Assembly (NCBI GenBank): GCA_018648925.1
Contig: JABGQE010000017.1
Span: 1 to 11,600, forward strand
DNA length: 11,600 nucleotides
Origin: a bacterium
GTDB taxonomy: Bacteria; Patescibacteriota; Minisyncoccia; Phycocordibacterales; UBA2163
Direction of reading: 5' to 3'
The notes under the pieces are model-generated. The model saw only the letters and a program-made list of their open reading frames with translations. It was not told where the DNA came from and ran no database searches. A program made the position numbers and the translations under genes. The stretch's first letter is position 1; every line of letters starts with the position of its first letter. Positions 1-5,960 of the stretch are shown one piece after another.

Positions 1-77
1 TGGGAGCGATAATGAAAGAAACTAAAGGAAAAGCCGACGGCTCTGTAGTGAAAGAAGTTGTAGAGAAATTATTTTAG
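1..77 (+). CDS. yqeY: GatB/YqeY-domain protein, C-terminal end (partial)
   Basis: Only the last 24 residues and the TAG stop (75-77) are present; the reading frame starts at base 3. The tail reads GAIMKETKGKADGSVV followed by KEVVEKLF. This matches the end of the GatB/YqeY tail domain, in which a helix ending in MK-x-x-KGKADG is followed by a final helix. GKADG is more typical of free-standing YqeY than of GatB, whose tail usually reads like RGQANP. YqeY proteins are small tRNA-amidotransferase-related proteins of uncertain role. The gene is transcribed toward the window interior and converges on the minus-strand unit at 207-1618, with a terminator between them. GatB itself remains an alternative because the body of the gene is missing. 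Confidence 0.8.
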   Translation, partial: GAIMKETKGKADGSVVKEVVEKLF

Positions 78-141
78 TTGCTCCTCAAGGACCCTCCTCC
101 GCTTCATTTCATTACGCCGAGGAAAGTCCTTCTCCCGCAAC
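77..141 (+). other. Foldable RNA segment in the yqeY 3' region
   Basis: Three inverted-repeat blocks lie in register: GTTGC (77-81) with GCAAC (137-141), AAGGAC (87-92) with GTCCTT (126-131), and CCTC (93-96) with GAGG (119-122). They are separated by a symmetric 5x5 internal loop and a three-A bulge. The whole would form one imperfect stem about 15 pairs long, ending where the terminator A-tract starts. It may be a 3'UTR fold of the yqeY transcript. No known RNA family is recognised. The GAGGAAAGTCC string resembles a conserved RNase P RNA piece, but nothing else of that RNA is present. Confidence 0.3.
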
Positions 142-179
142 AAAAAAACCGCGCTGCCAAAGGCAGCGCGGTTTTTTGT
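142..179. terminator. Bidirectional intrinsic terminator
   Basis: A perfect 10-bp GC-rich stem, CCGCGCTGCC (149-158) with GGCAGCGCGG (162-171), closes an AAA loop. Seven A precede it and six T follow it, so it works as a Rho-independent terminator in both directions. It lies between the yqeY-like gene on + and the nuclease/DUF7282 unit on -, and would end both transcripts. Confidence 0.93.
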
Positions 180-182
180 TAA

Positions 183-205
183 CTTGTCCTGAGCTTGTCG
201 AATGG
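183..205 (+). repeat. Short dispersed repeat, CCTGAGC-TT-GTCGAA type
   Basis: The core CCTGAGCTTGTCGAA (188-202) sits between the terminator and the stop codon of the DUF7282-like gene. It shares both conserved halves, CCTGAGC and GTCGAA, with the copy inside mnmA (3503-3526 on -), where the spacer is AGA instead of TT. I recall this motif as a widespread small repeat in Patescibacteria and some other environmental bacteria, often seen in proteins as CPEQSRR-like peptides. Its function and mode of spread are not visible here. Confidence 0.55.
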
Positions 206-206
206 A

Positions 207-710
207 TTATTCTACGATCTCTTCTCCTATAGCTGTAAACATAACCTCTACTGGATCTCCTTTACCATCTGAAAGAAGTAAATCTTTTGTAAGATCAAAA
301 GCATTGTCACCATCATCCTGGCGGATTGCTGCATGATATGTCTTGCCTGCTTCCATTCCTCGTAATAGCTCTACTGTTCCAGAGTTTACACCTGCTAAGA
401 ATAGTTGTGCACCAAGTGCATTACCAAGTAGGCCGTTAACGTCTTCGTGTATTACCACCCAACCTGTGTTTTCAAGTGTTACTAATTCAACATTTACCAT
501 AACACCTGCTTGCTGGTCACGGACAAGTATTGCGTTCTCACCTGAAAGGGTTACATCAGAAGCGCTAGCTTCCATTTCTGTATCCGCATCCTCTACTACT
601 ACAGGCGCTGCAACATTCCTCATTGGAAGCCACGCTCCGAAAAACCCTATTATAATACCCACTATAAAGGTAACGATAACCTTCATACTGAAAAAACTTT
701 CTCTTTCCAT
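207..710 (-). CDS. Membrane-anchored DUF7282-like extracytoplasmic protein
   Basis: From the ATG at 710 the protein has 167 residues. A short charged N-terminus leads into one hydrophobic segment (about residues 10-28, VIVTFIVGIIIGFFGAW), then a Pro/Ala/Glu-rich linker, then a beta-rich domain. The domain carries VNVELVTLENTGWVVIHED, then LGAQLFLAGV, and ends with DPVEVMFTAIGEEIVE. This matches the pattern I know for DUF7282, found in haloarchaeal and CPR surface proteins. The likely role is a surface or cell-wall-facing domain held by a signal anchor; no enzymatic function is known. The frame is open up to a GTG at 797, overlapping the nuclease gene by 13 nt. ATG codons at 743, 710 and 686 are all possible and none has a clear Shine-Dalgarno site. 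I chose 710; 686 would give a classic MKV signal anchor. It is the second gene of the unit starting at 1618. Confidence 0.75.
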   Translation of the reverse strand: MERESFFSMKVIVTFIVGIIIGFFGAWLPMRNVAAPVVVEDADTEMEASASDVTLSGENAILVRDQQAGVMVNVELVTLENTGWVVIHEDVNGLLGNALGAQLFLAGVNSGTVELLRGMEAGKTYHAAIRQDDGDNAFDLTKDLLLSDGKGDPVEVMFTAIGEEIVE

Positions 711-784
711 ATTATTATTTTCTGTTACTTGTAATAATTCCATAAATTTAGAATGCCTATATTTTACACCTTTATATGCCAAAA

Positions 785-1618
785 TTAAACCTTGCACAGA
801 CCCTGACTTTCTTTCATAATATCTTCTAGTTTTTGACCCTTTAAACCTATAGATTTTAGAGCATTGTCATTTTCTTCTAGATTTCTACACAGGACGATCC
901 CCTTCTTCATGAGTTTTACCTTCTGCGCTGACGTGAGTGTTGTAAGGGCTGTTATAGGGTGTATTCCTGTCTCATCTATCAGGTCTTGTAGTCCTTCTCC
1001 TTTTGGATAATTCCACGATATTAGTTTCATCCCCACACACTTACTATATTTGATAGCATTTTTACTAAATCTAGTATTTGTTATGAGCCAATCCTCACTT
1101 ATAAGTTCTTTACCGTCTTTTTGTTCTTTTTTTCTTATATCTTCAAAACGAGAGTGCACATAAAGCGCCACTTTTAAATCAGAAGCTATGCTAAGTTTAT
1201 TATGGAATTTTATTTCTGCGCCGATCTTCTTTCCTTTTATTTCTGCGAGGATATCTACTTCATGCTCCACACACTCACCTTGTACCATAGTACCTACTTT
1301 TATATCTTTATATCCTTTTGCTTTCAAAATCTCTGCGATAAAGTTTTCAAATGGATACCCAGAAGGCCCTAGTGCAAGTATTGCACGTTTAAGTGAATAC
1401 TTCGCAGCAACTGGTCGTTCAACATCTTCCAGATGCTTAAATGCATGTTTATAGATTACGTCTGTAGTCATCCCGTCTTTAAGCTCAGCTTCAATCTTTA
1501 CTATCACCTCTTGTGTCGCAGTGTCTGATGCGCCAGAGCGCCTAAGTGACCTACGGAGCTTTTCCACATCAAATGCTTCTGCTGTCCCGTCTTGTTTTAT
1601 GATCGTTACTTGTTTCAT
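785..1618 (-). CDS. ATP-cone domain fused to PD-(D/E)XK restriction-like nuclease
   Basis: The protein has 277 residues. Residues 1-84 (KQVTIIKQDGTAEAFDVEKL, then LRRSLRRSGA, then VERPVAAKYSLKRAI) look like an ATP-cone, the nucleotide-sensing domain of ribonucleotide reductases and NrdR. Residues 88-200 look like a Mrr-type PD-(D/E)XK nuclease: helix YPFENFIAEILKAKGY with Glu91, then HEVDIL with Asp122, then GAEIKF with Glu135 and Lys137. Residues 218-262 form a small helical tail (ALTTLTSAQKVKLMKKGIVL) that could be a helix-hairpin-type DNA-contacting element. The expected catalytic set D-ExK is intact. The inferred role is a nuclease controlled by ATP or dATP level, in defence or DNA maintenance; the true substrate is unknown. 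The start is ATG with no Shine-Dalgarno, 7 nt behind an extended -10 box, so the mRNA is probably leaderless. The DUF7282-like gene follows directly. Confidence 0.85.
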   Translation of the reverse strand: MKQVTIIKQDGTAEAFDVEKLRRSLRRSGASDTATQEVIVKIEAELKDGMTTDVIYKHAFKHLEDVERPVAAKYSLKRAILALGPSGYPFENFIAEILKAKGYKDIKVGTMVQGECVEHEVDILAEIKGKKIGAEIKFHNKLSIASDLKVALYVHSRFEDIRKKEQKDGKELISEDWLITNTRFSKNAIKYSKCVGMKLISWNYPKGEGLQDLIDETGIHPITALTTLTSAQKVKLMKKGIVLCRNLEENDNALKSIGLKGQKLEDIMKESQGLCKV

Positions 1619-1625
1619 TACTTAT

Positions 1626-1634
1626 ATAATATCA
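1626..1634 (-). promoter_or_regulatory. Extended -10 promoter of the nuclease unit (leaderless)
   Basis: On the minus strand TGATATTAT (1634 to 1626) is an extended -10 element (TGN plus TATTAT). Seven bases separate it from the ATG at 1618, which puts the start of transcription at, or one base before, the A of the start codon. No good -35 box is visible, as expected for an extended -10 promoter. The same TGNTATTAT string occurs at 1713-1721 (+) and 5940-5948 (-). Confidence 0.65.
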
Positions 1635-1693
1635 TATAAATTAGCCTAAATGCCTTATTTCTTGAAGAAACGAGGTATTTAGTGCCAAAAAGC

Positions 1694-1721
1694 TTGACTT
1701 TTCCCACTCATCTGATATTAT
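1694..1721 (+). promoter_or_regulatory. Sigma-70-type promoter of the two-TM gene
   Basis: TTGACT (1694-1699) is followed after 16 bp by TATTAT (1716-1721), which also carries an extended TGA (1713-1715). This is the best promoter in the window. Transcription should start near 1728, giving a 5' leader of about 55-60 nt. It lies downstream of the upstream in-frame GTG at 1682, which rules that start out for this transcript. Confidence 0.8.
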
Positions 1722-1765
1722 CTCGTCAGAAATACAAAAACTTATATCGTAGTACATTGAAATTT

Positions 1766-1780
1766 AGGAAAGGATTGGTG
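1766..1780 (+). promoter_or_regulatory. Ribosome binding site of the two-TM gene
   Basis: AGGAAAGGA (1766-1774) and GGTG (1777-1780) precede the ATG at 1787. GGTG is 6 nt away from it. A GTG at 1778, 7 nt after AGGAA, is the alternative start. This is one of only two convincing Shine-Dalgarno-like sites in the window. Confidence 0.6.
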
Positions 1781-1786
1781 GAAAAA

Positions 1787-2386
1787 ATGGTTGATAAATT
1801 TGAGGCATACATGGCTGAGTTCTTCTTAATTAATAAGGGTGCTAGGTTTTGGATGCCAGGATCAACGGTATGTTTAATAGTAGCGATTTTCATATCTATT
1901 GCTTGTAGTTATCTTGCACTATTAAGCTATAATAGTGACCCATATACATTAAATGATTCTCTTTTAGAATTTTTTTCACTTAATACACCAGGAATGATTA
2001 CTACCATAATCGCAATGTTTATATTCTCTTTTTTCCTTAGAGTAATTTTTCGGTCTCTTAAACAAATGAGAGATCTACCAGAATACATATTAGGAGAAGC
2101 CGGGGATTTGCTAGAGAATCTCTCTCTTGAGAAAGGTAAAGGTCCCGAAGGATTGCTAGAGCGTCTAGAAATTTTAATATTTTCTCAGACACTTAAGAGT
2201 CTGCTCAAAAAATCAAAAGAAGTAGGTGGAATTAAGCTCTTAAAAGAATGGTTGATAAAATATAAAAAACTAAAGGAATCTGACTCAAGAATTAATAGTA
2301 TTGAAGAAGAAGAAAACGAAATCACAACTGAATTAAAGACTGAAAAAGAAGAGAGGGATAGCTTGAAGAGATCTCTTGTTCCGTAA
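1787..2386 (+). CDS. Two-TM membrane protein with charged coiled-coil tail, unknown function
   Basis: I do not recognise this family. The ATG at 1787 gives 199 residues. Two hydrophobic helices are visible at about 25-47 (STVCLIVAIFISIACSYLAL) and 69-89 (GMITTIIAMFIFSFFLRVIF), joined by a short loop of about 20 residues. The cytoplasmic part (90-199) is helical and highly charged: RSLKQMRDLPEYILGEAGDL, a Leu/Lys-rich stretch, then a Glu/Lys coiled-coil-like tail from about 165 (INSIEEEENEITTELKTEKE). It is the only complete gene on + and has its own strong promoter, a true Shine-Dalgarno site and a terminator, so it is an independent unit divergent from the ATP-cone nuclease. A 2-TM plus coiled-coil plan occurs in several membrane effectors and scaffolds, but nothing here assigns it to one. 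Confidence 0.75.
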   Translation: MVDKFEAYMAEFFLINKGARFWMPGSTVCLIVAIFISIACSYLALLSYNSDPYTLNDSLLEFFSLNTPGMITTIIAMFIFSFFLRVIFRSLKQMRDLPEYILGEAGDLLENLSLEKGKGPEGLLERLEILIFSQTLKSLLKKSKEVGGIKLLKEWLIKYKKLKESDSRINSIEEEENEITTELKTEKEERDSLKRSLVP

Positions 2387-2414
2387 GATTATTCAAATTT
2401 CTGCACAATAAGAC

Positions 2415-2452
2415 AAAGGCATCTTAGCTCACACAGCTAAGATGCCTTTTTT
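2415..2452. terminator. Bidirectional intrinsic terminator between the two-TM gene and mnmA
   Basis: A perfect 15-bp stem, AAAGGCATCTTAGCT (2415-2429) with AGCTAAGATGCCTTT (2435-2449), closes a CACAC loop. The T-run 2447-2452 serves the + gene that ends at 2386. On the minus strand the hairpin starts directly after the mnmA stop codon at 2453; its A-tract on + gives only a short T-run there, so it is weaker in that direction. Confidence 0.9.
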
Positions 2453-3547
2453 CTATTCTATGATTCCTCCTCCTAGACATTCCTCACCGCTATATACAAC
2501 GATAGACTGCCCCACAGCTACTGTATCCTGATTTTTATCAAATTCAATCATCACTTGGGAACCCGGCTTCCAAGTGATTTTACAATCCTGTAATTCTTGC
2601 CTGTAGCGAATACGCGCTTTGTATTTTTTATTTGTATCTGGCGTTCCACTTATCCAATTAACATCTTTTATCTTTATATTTTTAGTGTCTTTCTCTGAGC
2701 TTTCTGTAGTATGCGACACTGTAATAGTATTATTTTTAATATCTTTTGAGATTATATAATACGGTTTATCGTGAGTACCTTTATCTACTATCGTAAACCC
2801 GTGCCTCTGACCAATGGTTAAGAATGTCACACCGTCATGCTCGCCTATAACTTTCCCACTTTCATCTAATACACTTCCCTTTTTCTCTTCAATATAGTTC
2901 TTAAGAAAATCTGCAATATCAAGCTTACCTATAAAACACAGCCCTTGGCTATCTTTTTTCTTTGCAGTTGAAAGTTCAAACTTTTCTGCAAGCTCTCGTA
3001 CTTTCGTCTTTGGGAATTCCCCCGTCGGGAATAGTGAACGTTTTAATTGCTCTTGTGTAAGAGTCCACAAGAAATAAGTCTGATCTTTATTGTCGTCATT
3101 GCCTACTAACATTTTGTATTTACCACCCTCTTCCCTGATTCTCGCATAGTGCCCTGTGGCTATGTAGTCCGCACCGTCTTTTAAAGCTTTATCTAAAAAT
3201 GCACCAAATTTAACTTGCTTATTACACATTACATCTGGGTTTGGAGTATTCCCTTCTTTATATTCAGCAATCATATAGTCAATAATCCCTTCTTTATATT
3301 CTTTCTCTAAATCAAATGTTAGAAACGGTATACCAAGCTTCGCACATACTCGCATCGCATCTAACCTATCGCGCCTCCAATCACACGGCAAAAAGTCAGG
3401 GTGCCATACTTTTATGAACACACCTGTTACGTTATAACCTTGCTCCTTCAGGAGCGCAGCAGCTACAGAACTATCTACTCCACCAGAGAGCCCTACAAAT
3501 ACTCTTCGACTCTGCTCAGGGCATGCCTTTTTACCTTTAGATTCCAT
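2453..3547 (-). CDS. mnmA: tRNA-specific 2-thiouridylase MnmA
   Basis: MnmA makes 2-thiouridine at position 34 of the tRNAs for Lys, Glu and Gln: it adenylates the base with ATP and takes sulfur carried on its own cysteines. The 364-residue length is normal. The PP-loop SGGVDSS is at 21-27. The nucleophile is Cys108 in NPDVMCNKQVKFGAF, and the partner Cys204 is in DSQGLCFIG. ATGHYAR (129-135) and IGQRHG (245-250) are family motifs, and the beta-barrel tail ends in GEECLGGGIIE. The odd part is ACPEQSRR (residues 8-15), which interrupts the usual basic lead-in KGKK-VFVGLSGG and is a copy of a short repeat. The gene is last in the likely operon DUF8128-mltG-mnmA, 32 nt after mltG, and a terminator follows its stop. 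No strong Shine-Dalgarno is visible. Confidence 0.96.
   Translation of the reverse strand: MESKGKKACPEQSRRVFVGLSGGVDSSVAAALLKEQGYNVTGVFIKVWHPDFLPCDWRRDRLDAMRVCAKLGIPFLTFDLEKEYKEGIIDYMIAEYKEGNTPNPDVMCNKQVKFGAFLDKALKDGADYIATGHYARIREEGGKYKMLVGNDDNKDQTYFLWTLTQEQLKRSLFPTGEFPKTKVRELAEKFELSTAKKKDSQGLCFIGKLDIADFLKNYIEEKKGSVLDESGKVIGEHDGVTFLTIGQRHGFTIVDKGTHDKPYYIISKDIKNNTITVSHTTESSEKDTKNIKIKDVNWISGTPDTNKKYKARIRYRQELQDCKITWKPGSQVMIEFDKNQDTVAVGQSIVVYSGEECLGGGIIE
3503..3526 (-). repeat. In-frame repeat copy within mnmA (CPEQSRR-encoding)
   Basis: Read on -, this 24-nt stretch contains CCTGAGC-AGA-GTCGAA and encodes ACPEQSRR, residues 8-15 of MnmA. Removing it leaves KGKK joined to VFVGLSGG, the normal MnmA N-terminus, so it looks like an insertion of exactly eight codons. 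The halves CCTGAGC and GTCGAA match the intergenic copy at 188-202. Confidence 0.7.
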
Positions 3548-3579
3548 CTGCCTATAAAACCATAAAAAAATACTTTCGT

Positions 3580-4599
3580 CTAATTTAAGTAGATATTCTT
3601 CTTTCGTACATGCTCTTTAAATGTCACGCTATAGTGCATATTTCCATTCATATCAGATAAGAAAAATATATAGTCCGACTCTATTGGGTTTATTGTAGCG
3701 AGTATAGAATCAAGTCCTGGGTTTGAAATAGGCGTTGGAGGAAGTCCTTTATTAGTATAAGTATTGTACGGATGGTCTTCACGCAAATCTGCTGTGGTCA
3801 GAGTAAACGAATTCTTGCCATTTGCATAACTAAACACAGCGTCTACCTGAAGAGCCATTCCTATTCTTATCCGCTCCCATAGAATCCCTGAGATTGTCCT
3901 CCTTGTCTCTGTAGTCCTAGCTTCTTCTTCTAAGATAGACGCCATTTTTATTATCTCATCTATTGGTATTCCAGACGCTCTTATTTCTTCATCGATTTCT
4001 GCTATCTTTTCTATGAAGTTATTGTTAAGTTCACGCGCTACTTCTTTTGCTTCTACATTAGGTAAAAATAGATAAGTATCTGGGAACAAATACCCTTCTT
4101 TGCCAGCTACTAGTACCATGAACTCTTCTCTATTGAACGAATCTGATTTTGCTTCAAGAATCCTGCCTATCTCATAATTAGTAGCACCTTCTGGAATCAC
4201 AACTTCTATTAAGTTCAAATCAAAATCTCCTGTTGTGATTCTCTTCGCCACACTCCAAACACTTTCTTTTTCATCAAAAAAGTAATCTCCAGAAAGTACT
4301 CCCTTCTCGCCATTAAAGATTATTGCAAGGTTCCTCAACCACAAAGACGACCGCACAATACTCTGCCTCTTAAGTTGATTTGCAACATCAGAAAGAGTAC
4401 TGCCTTTTTCTATAGTTATGGTGCTTTCTCTAGGAAACTCTGAGGGAGCTCTCCATATCGCAACATAAAAGGCAGACACTACTATAAAAAGTGCAGCAGC
4501 AATCAGCACTGTTTTTCTTTTATGATAACTCAAATATATGATTGTTTTTCTATGGTATTTTGAGAAAAACTCTTTTAGTGTTCGTGATAAATTATACAT
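3580..4599 (-). CDS. mltG: Endolytic murein transglycosylase MltG (YceG-like)
   Basis: MltG cuts nascent peptidoglycan strands inside the chain at the membrane and helps set glycan length. The protein has 339 residues: a cytoplasmic basic N-terminus, one TM helix at about 31-48, a LysM-like region near 58-125 (ITIEKGSTLSDVANQLK), then the catalytic domain. Family motifs are EGYLFPDTY (168-176), ASILEEEA (220-227) with Glu224 as the expected catalytic acid, LQVDAVFSYA (250-259), YNTYTNKGLPPTPISNPG (278-295) and the tail HYSVTFKEH. The start ATG lies 3 nt behind the stop of the DUF8128-like gene without a Shine-Dalgarno site, so translation is probably coupled. The C-terminus seems complete. 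Confidence 0.95.
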   Translation of the reverse strand: MYNLSRTLKEFFSKYHRKTIIYLSYHKRKTVLIAAALFIVVSAFYVAIWRAPSEFPRESTITIEKGSTLSDVANQLKRQSIVRSSLWLRNLAIIFNGEKGVLSGDYFFDEKESVWSVAKRITTGDFDLNLIEVVIPEGATNYEIGRILEAKSDSFNREEFMVLVAGKEGYLFPDTYLFLPNVEAKEVARELNNNFIEKIAEIDEEIRASGIPIDEIIKMASILEEEARTTETRRTISGILWERIRIGMALQVDAVFSYANGKNSFTLTTADLREDHPYNTYTNKGLPPTPISNPGLDSILATINPIESDYIFFLSDMNGNMHYSVTFKEHVRKKNIYLN

Positions 4600-4602
4600 A
4601 TG

Positions 4603-5931
4603 TTAGATTGGAAGATCTGATGGTGCTTCTGATTTCTTTGAAGGCACTCTGCTTATTGTAGGCGTCTTCACATTACTTCCTGGGAAGTGGTACATTGTAG
4701 CAAGTTCTTCTGTGTTCATCACAAATGGCTGTGTCTTATATGGATGGAAAAAGTATGACCTTCTTCTATATGCGTCAAAAACTCTTCTTCTTGTATAGTT
4801 TTTAAGCTTTCCTTTATAGTCTTGCCACGGATAATCAAAATTCGTCATATACCGTGTCGGTATAAACTGATTTAACGTATTTGAGTTAAATTGTTTTGTA
4901 ACACCAATAAGCCCTACGATATTAACTGGACGAAATTTATCTTTGTCGGCTATATAAATACCACGTATACCTACATCAAAAGCAAGTTTTGTAAGACTTC
5001 TTTCAATAGAAGCAATCGTGTCCTGCTCACCTTTACTCAAACTCGGTATCTCTGGGAACCCTGCTGGTGATAAATTTCGTGCACTTTTCGTTTTTGGGTC
5101 TCTTTGCATTAATTTATTAATCTCATCTTCTACTTCATCCTTCCATCCAGTTGTACCAAACCAAGTACCTTTCTTTTTCTTTTCATTTTTATTTACTCGT
5201 ATCATTATTTGAAGCCAAATCTGCTCTCCTTTACCAAGACCTCCCATAAATTCAATCATTGGTGCCATAGGATCTATTTTAAACTCTTCTTTAGGGTCTT
5301 TATCAAGTCCATAATCAATATATGTTTTTATAGGATATGCATCAGCTTCTTTGAGTTTAAAATCAGCACCCCAAAGACTTTTCTCATTCAAATCAAATCT
5401 AATCATTTTTGTATAATCATCTGCCTCTATTACTTCCACTTCAGGGTATTGTGCATATATCTGAGCTTCTACTACTTCTCTCCAAAATGTACGAGTTCTT
5501 ATAAAAAACTTTACCTCACCTTCAATAGAGGCTATCTCCATTGAGAAAGTTGTCCTTGCTTTACCTATAATAACTCTGTCAAACCACGTAGCCTCTCCAC
5601 CGCTTTGATGAAGACCACTAAACACAGACTCCATAGCAAGCGGTGACTTTAATATTTCCCTTGGAAGCTTTACTTCTAGTAGGACATGTTCTTGCTTATG
5701 AAAGAAATTTATCCTTACATATATTTTCCAAAATTTAAAGAAGATATAAAGTAAAAAAAGAGGCAACCATATAGGATACAATACCCATATTATAGAAAAG
5801 ATGTCATTAAACAGCTCTGGAGCCATCCTTAATAGAACATAAAGAATAACAATCAATACAGAAATTAAAAACCCAAAGACTGGGAATCCTACTTCATCGC
5901 CAATAAATTTTAATGCTTTGTCACCTGCCAT
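4603..5931 (-). CDS. Membrane protein with DUF8128-like module, T4SS/VirB4-associated in CPR
   Basis: From the ATG at 5931 the protein has 442 residues. Hydrophobic segments lie at about 15-35 and 44-67, followed by a cytoplasmic domain. That domain opens with HVLLEVKLPREILKSPLAME (82-101), continues with SIEGEVKFFIRT and EAQIYAQYPEVEVIEADDYT, and ends with MNTEELATMYHFPG, then VKTPTISR and SKKSEAPSDLPI. I know this order as the N-terminal module (DUF8128) of CPR VirB4/HerA-like conjugation ATPases, where the ATPase follows at the point where this protein stops. No Walker motif is present. The likely role is a membrane component of a type IV secretion or pilus-like apparatus. A GTG at 5970 would extend the frame by 13 residues, but it lies inside the terminator hairpin of the gene upstream. 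A promoter sits directly before the ATG. It is first in an operon with mltG and mnmA. Confidence 0.75.
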   Translation of the reverse strand: MAGDKALKFIGDEVGFPVFGFLISVLIVILYVLLRMAPELFNDIFSIIWVLYPIWLPLFLLYIFFKFWKIYVRINFFHKQEHVLLEVKLPREILKSPLAMESVFSGLHQSGGEATWFDRVIIGKARTTFSMEIASIEGEVKFFIRTRTFWREVVEAQIYAQYPEVEVIEADDYTKMIRFDLNEKSLWGADFKLKEADAYPIKTYIDYGLDKDPKEEFKIDPMAPMIEFMGGLGKGEQIWLQIMIRVNKNEKKKKGTWFGTTGWKDEVEDEINKLMQRDPKTKSARNLSPAGFPEIPSLSKGEQDTIASIERSLTKLAFDVGIRGIYIADKDKFRPVNIVGLIGVTKQFNSNTLNQFIPTRYMTNFDYPWQDYKGKLKNYTRRRVFDAYRRRSYFFHPYKTQPFVMNTEELATMYHFPGSNVKTPTISRVPSKKSEAPSDLPI

Positions 5932-5939
5932 ATGTATAT

Positions 5940-5948
5940 ATAATACCA
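5940..5948 (-). promoter_or_regulatory. Extended -10 promoter of the DUF8128-mltG-mnmA operon
   Basis: On the minus strand TGGTATTAT (5948 to 5940) is an extended -10 element, 8 nt before the ATG at 5931. Transcription would start at or just before the start codon, giving a leaderless mRNA. There is no Shine-Dalgarno site and no good -35 box. It lies just behind the terminator of the upstream gene and supports ATG 5931 over GTG 5970. Confidence 0.65.
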
Positions 5949-5960
5949 CGAAAACAATAC

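Noticed and set aside
112..131. GAGGAAAGTCC, as in the 5' conserved region of RNase P RNA
   Set aside because: Only about 70 nt lie between the yqeY stop and the terminator, and no other conserved RNase P region is present. The string pairs with its own upstream bases instead.
343..819. Plus-strand reading frame over the DUF7282-like gene, and other long antisense frames in leuS, ychF and the DUF8128-like gene
   Set aside because: These are shadows of well-supported minus-strand genes: they have low-complexity Ser/Thr/Pro or Phe/Tyr-rich content and no family motifs.
1682..1786. Extension of the two-TM gene to the GTG at 1682
   Set aside because: The TTGACT/TATTAT promoter (1694-1721) and the ribosome binding site (1766-1780) lie downstream of this GTG, so the extra 35 residues are unlikely to be made.
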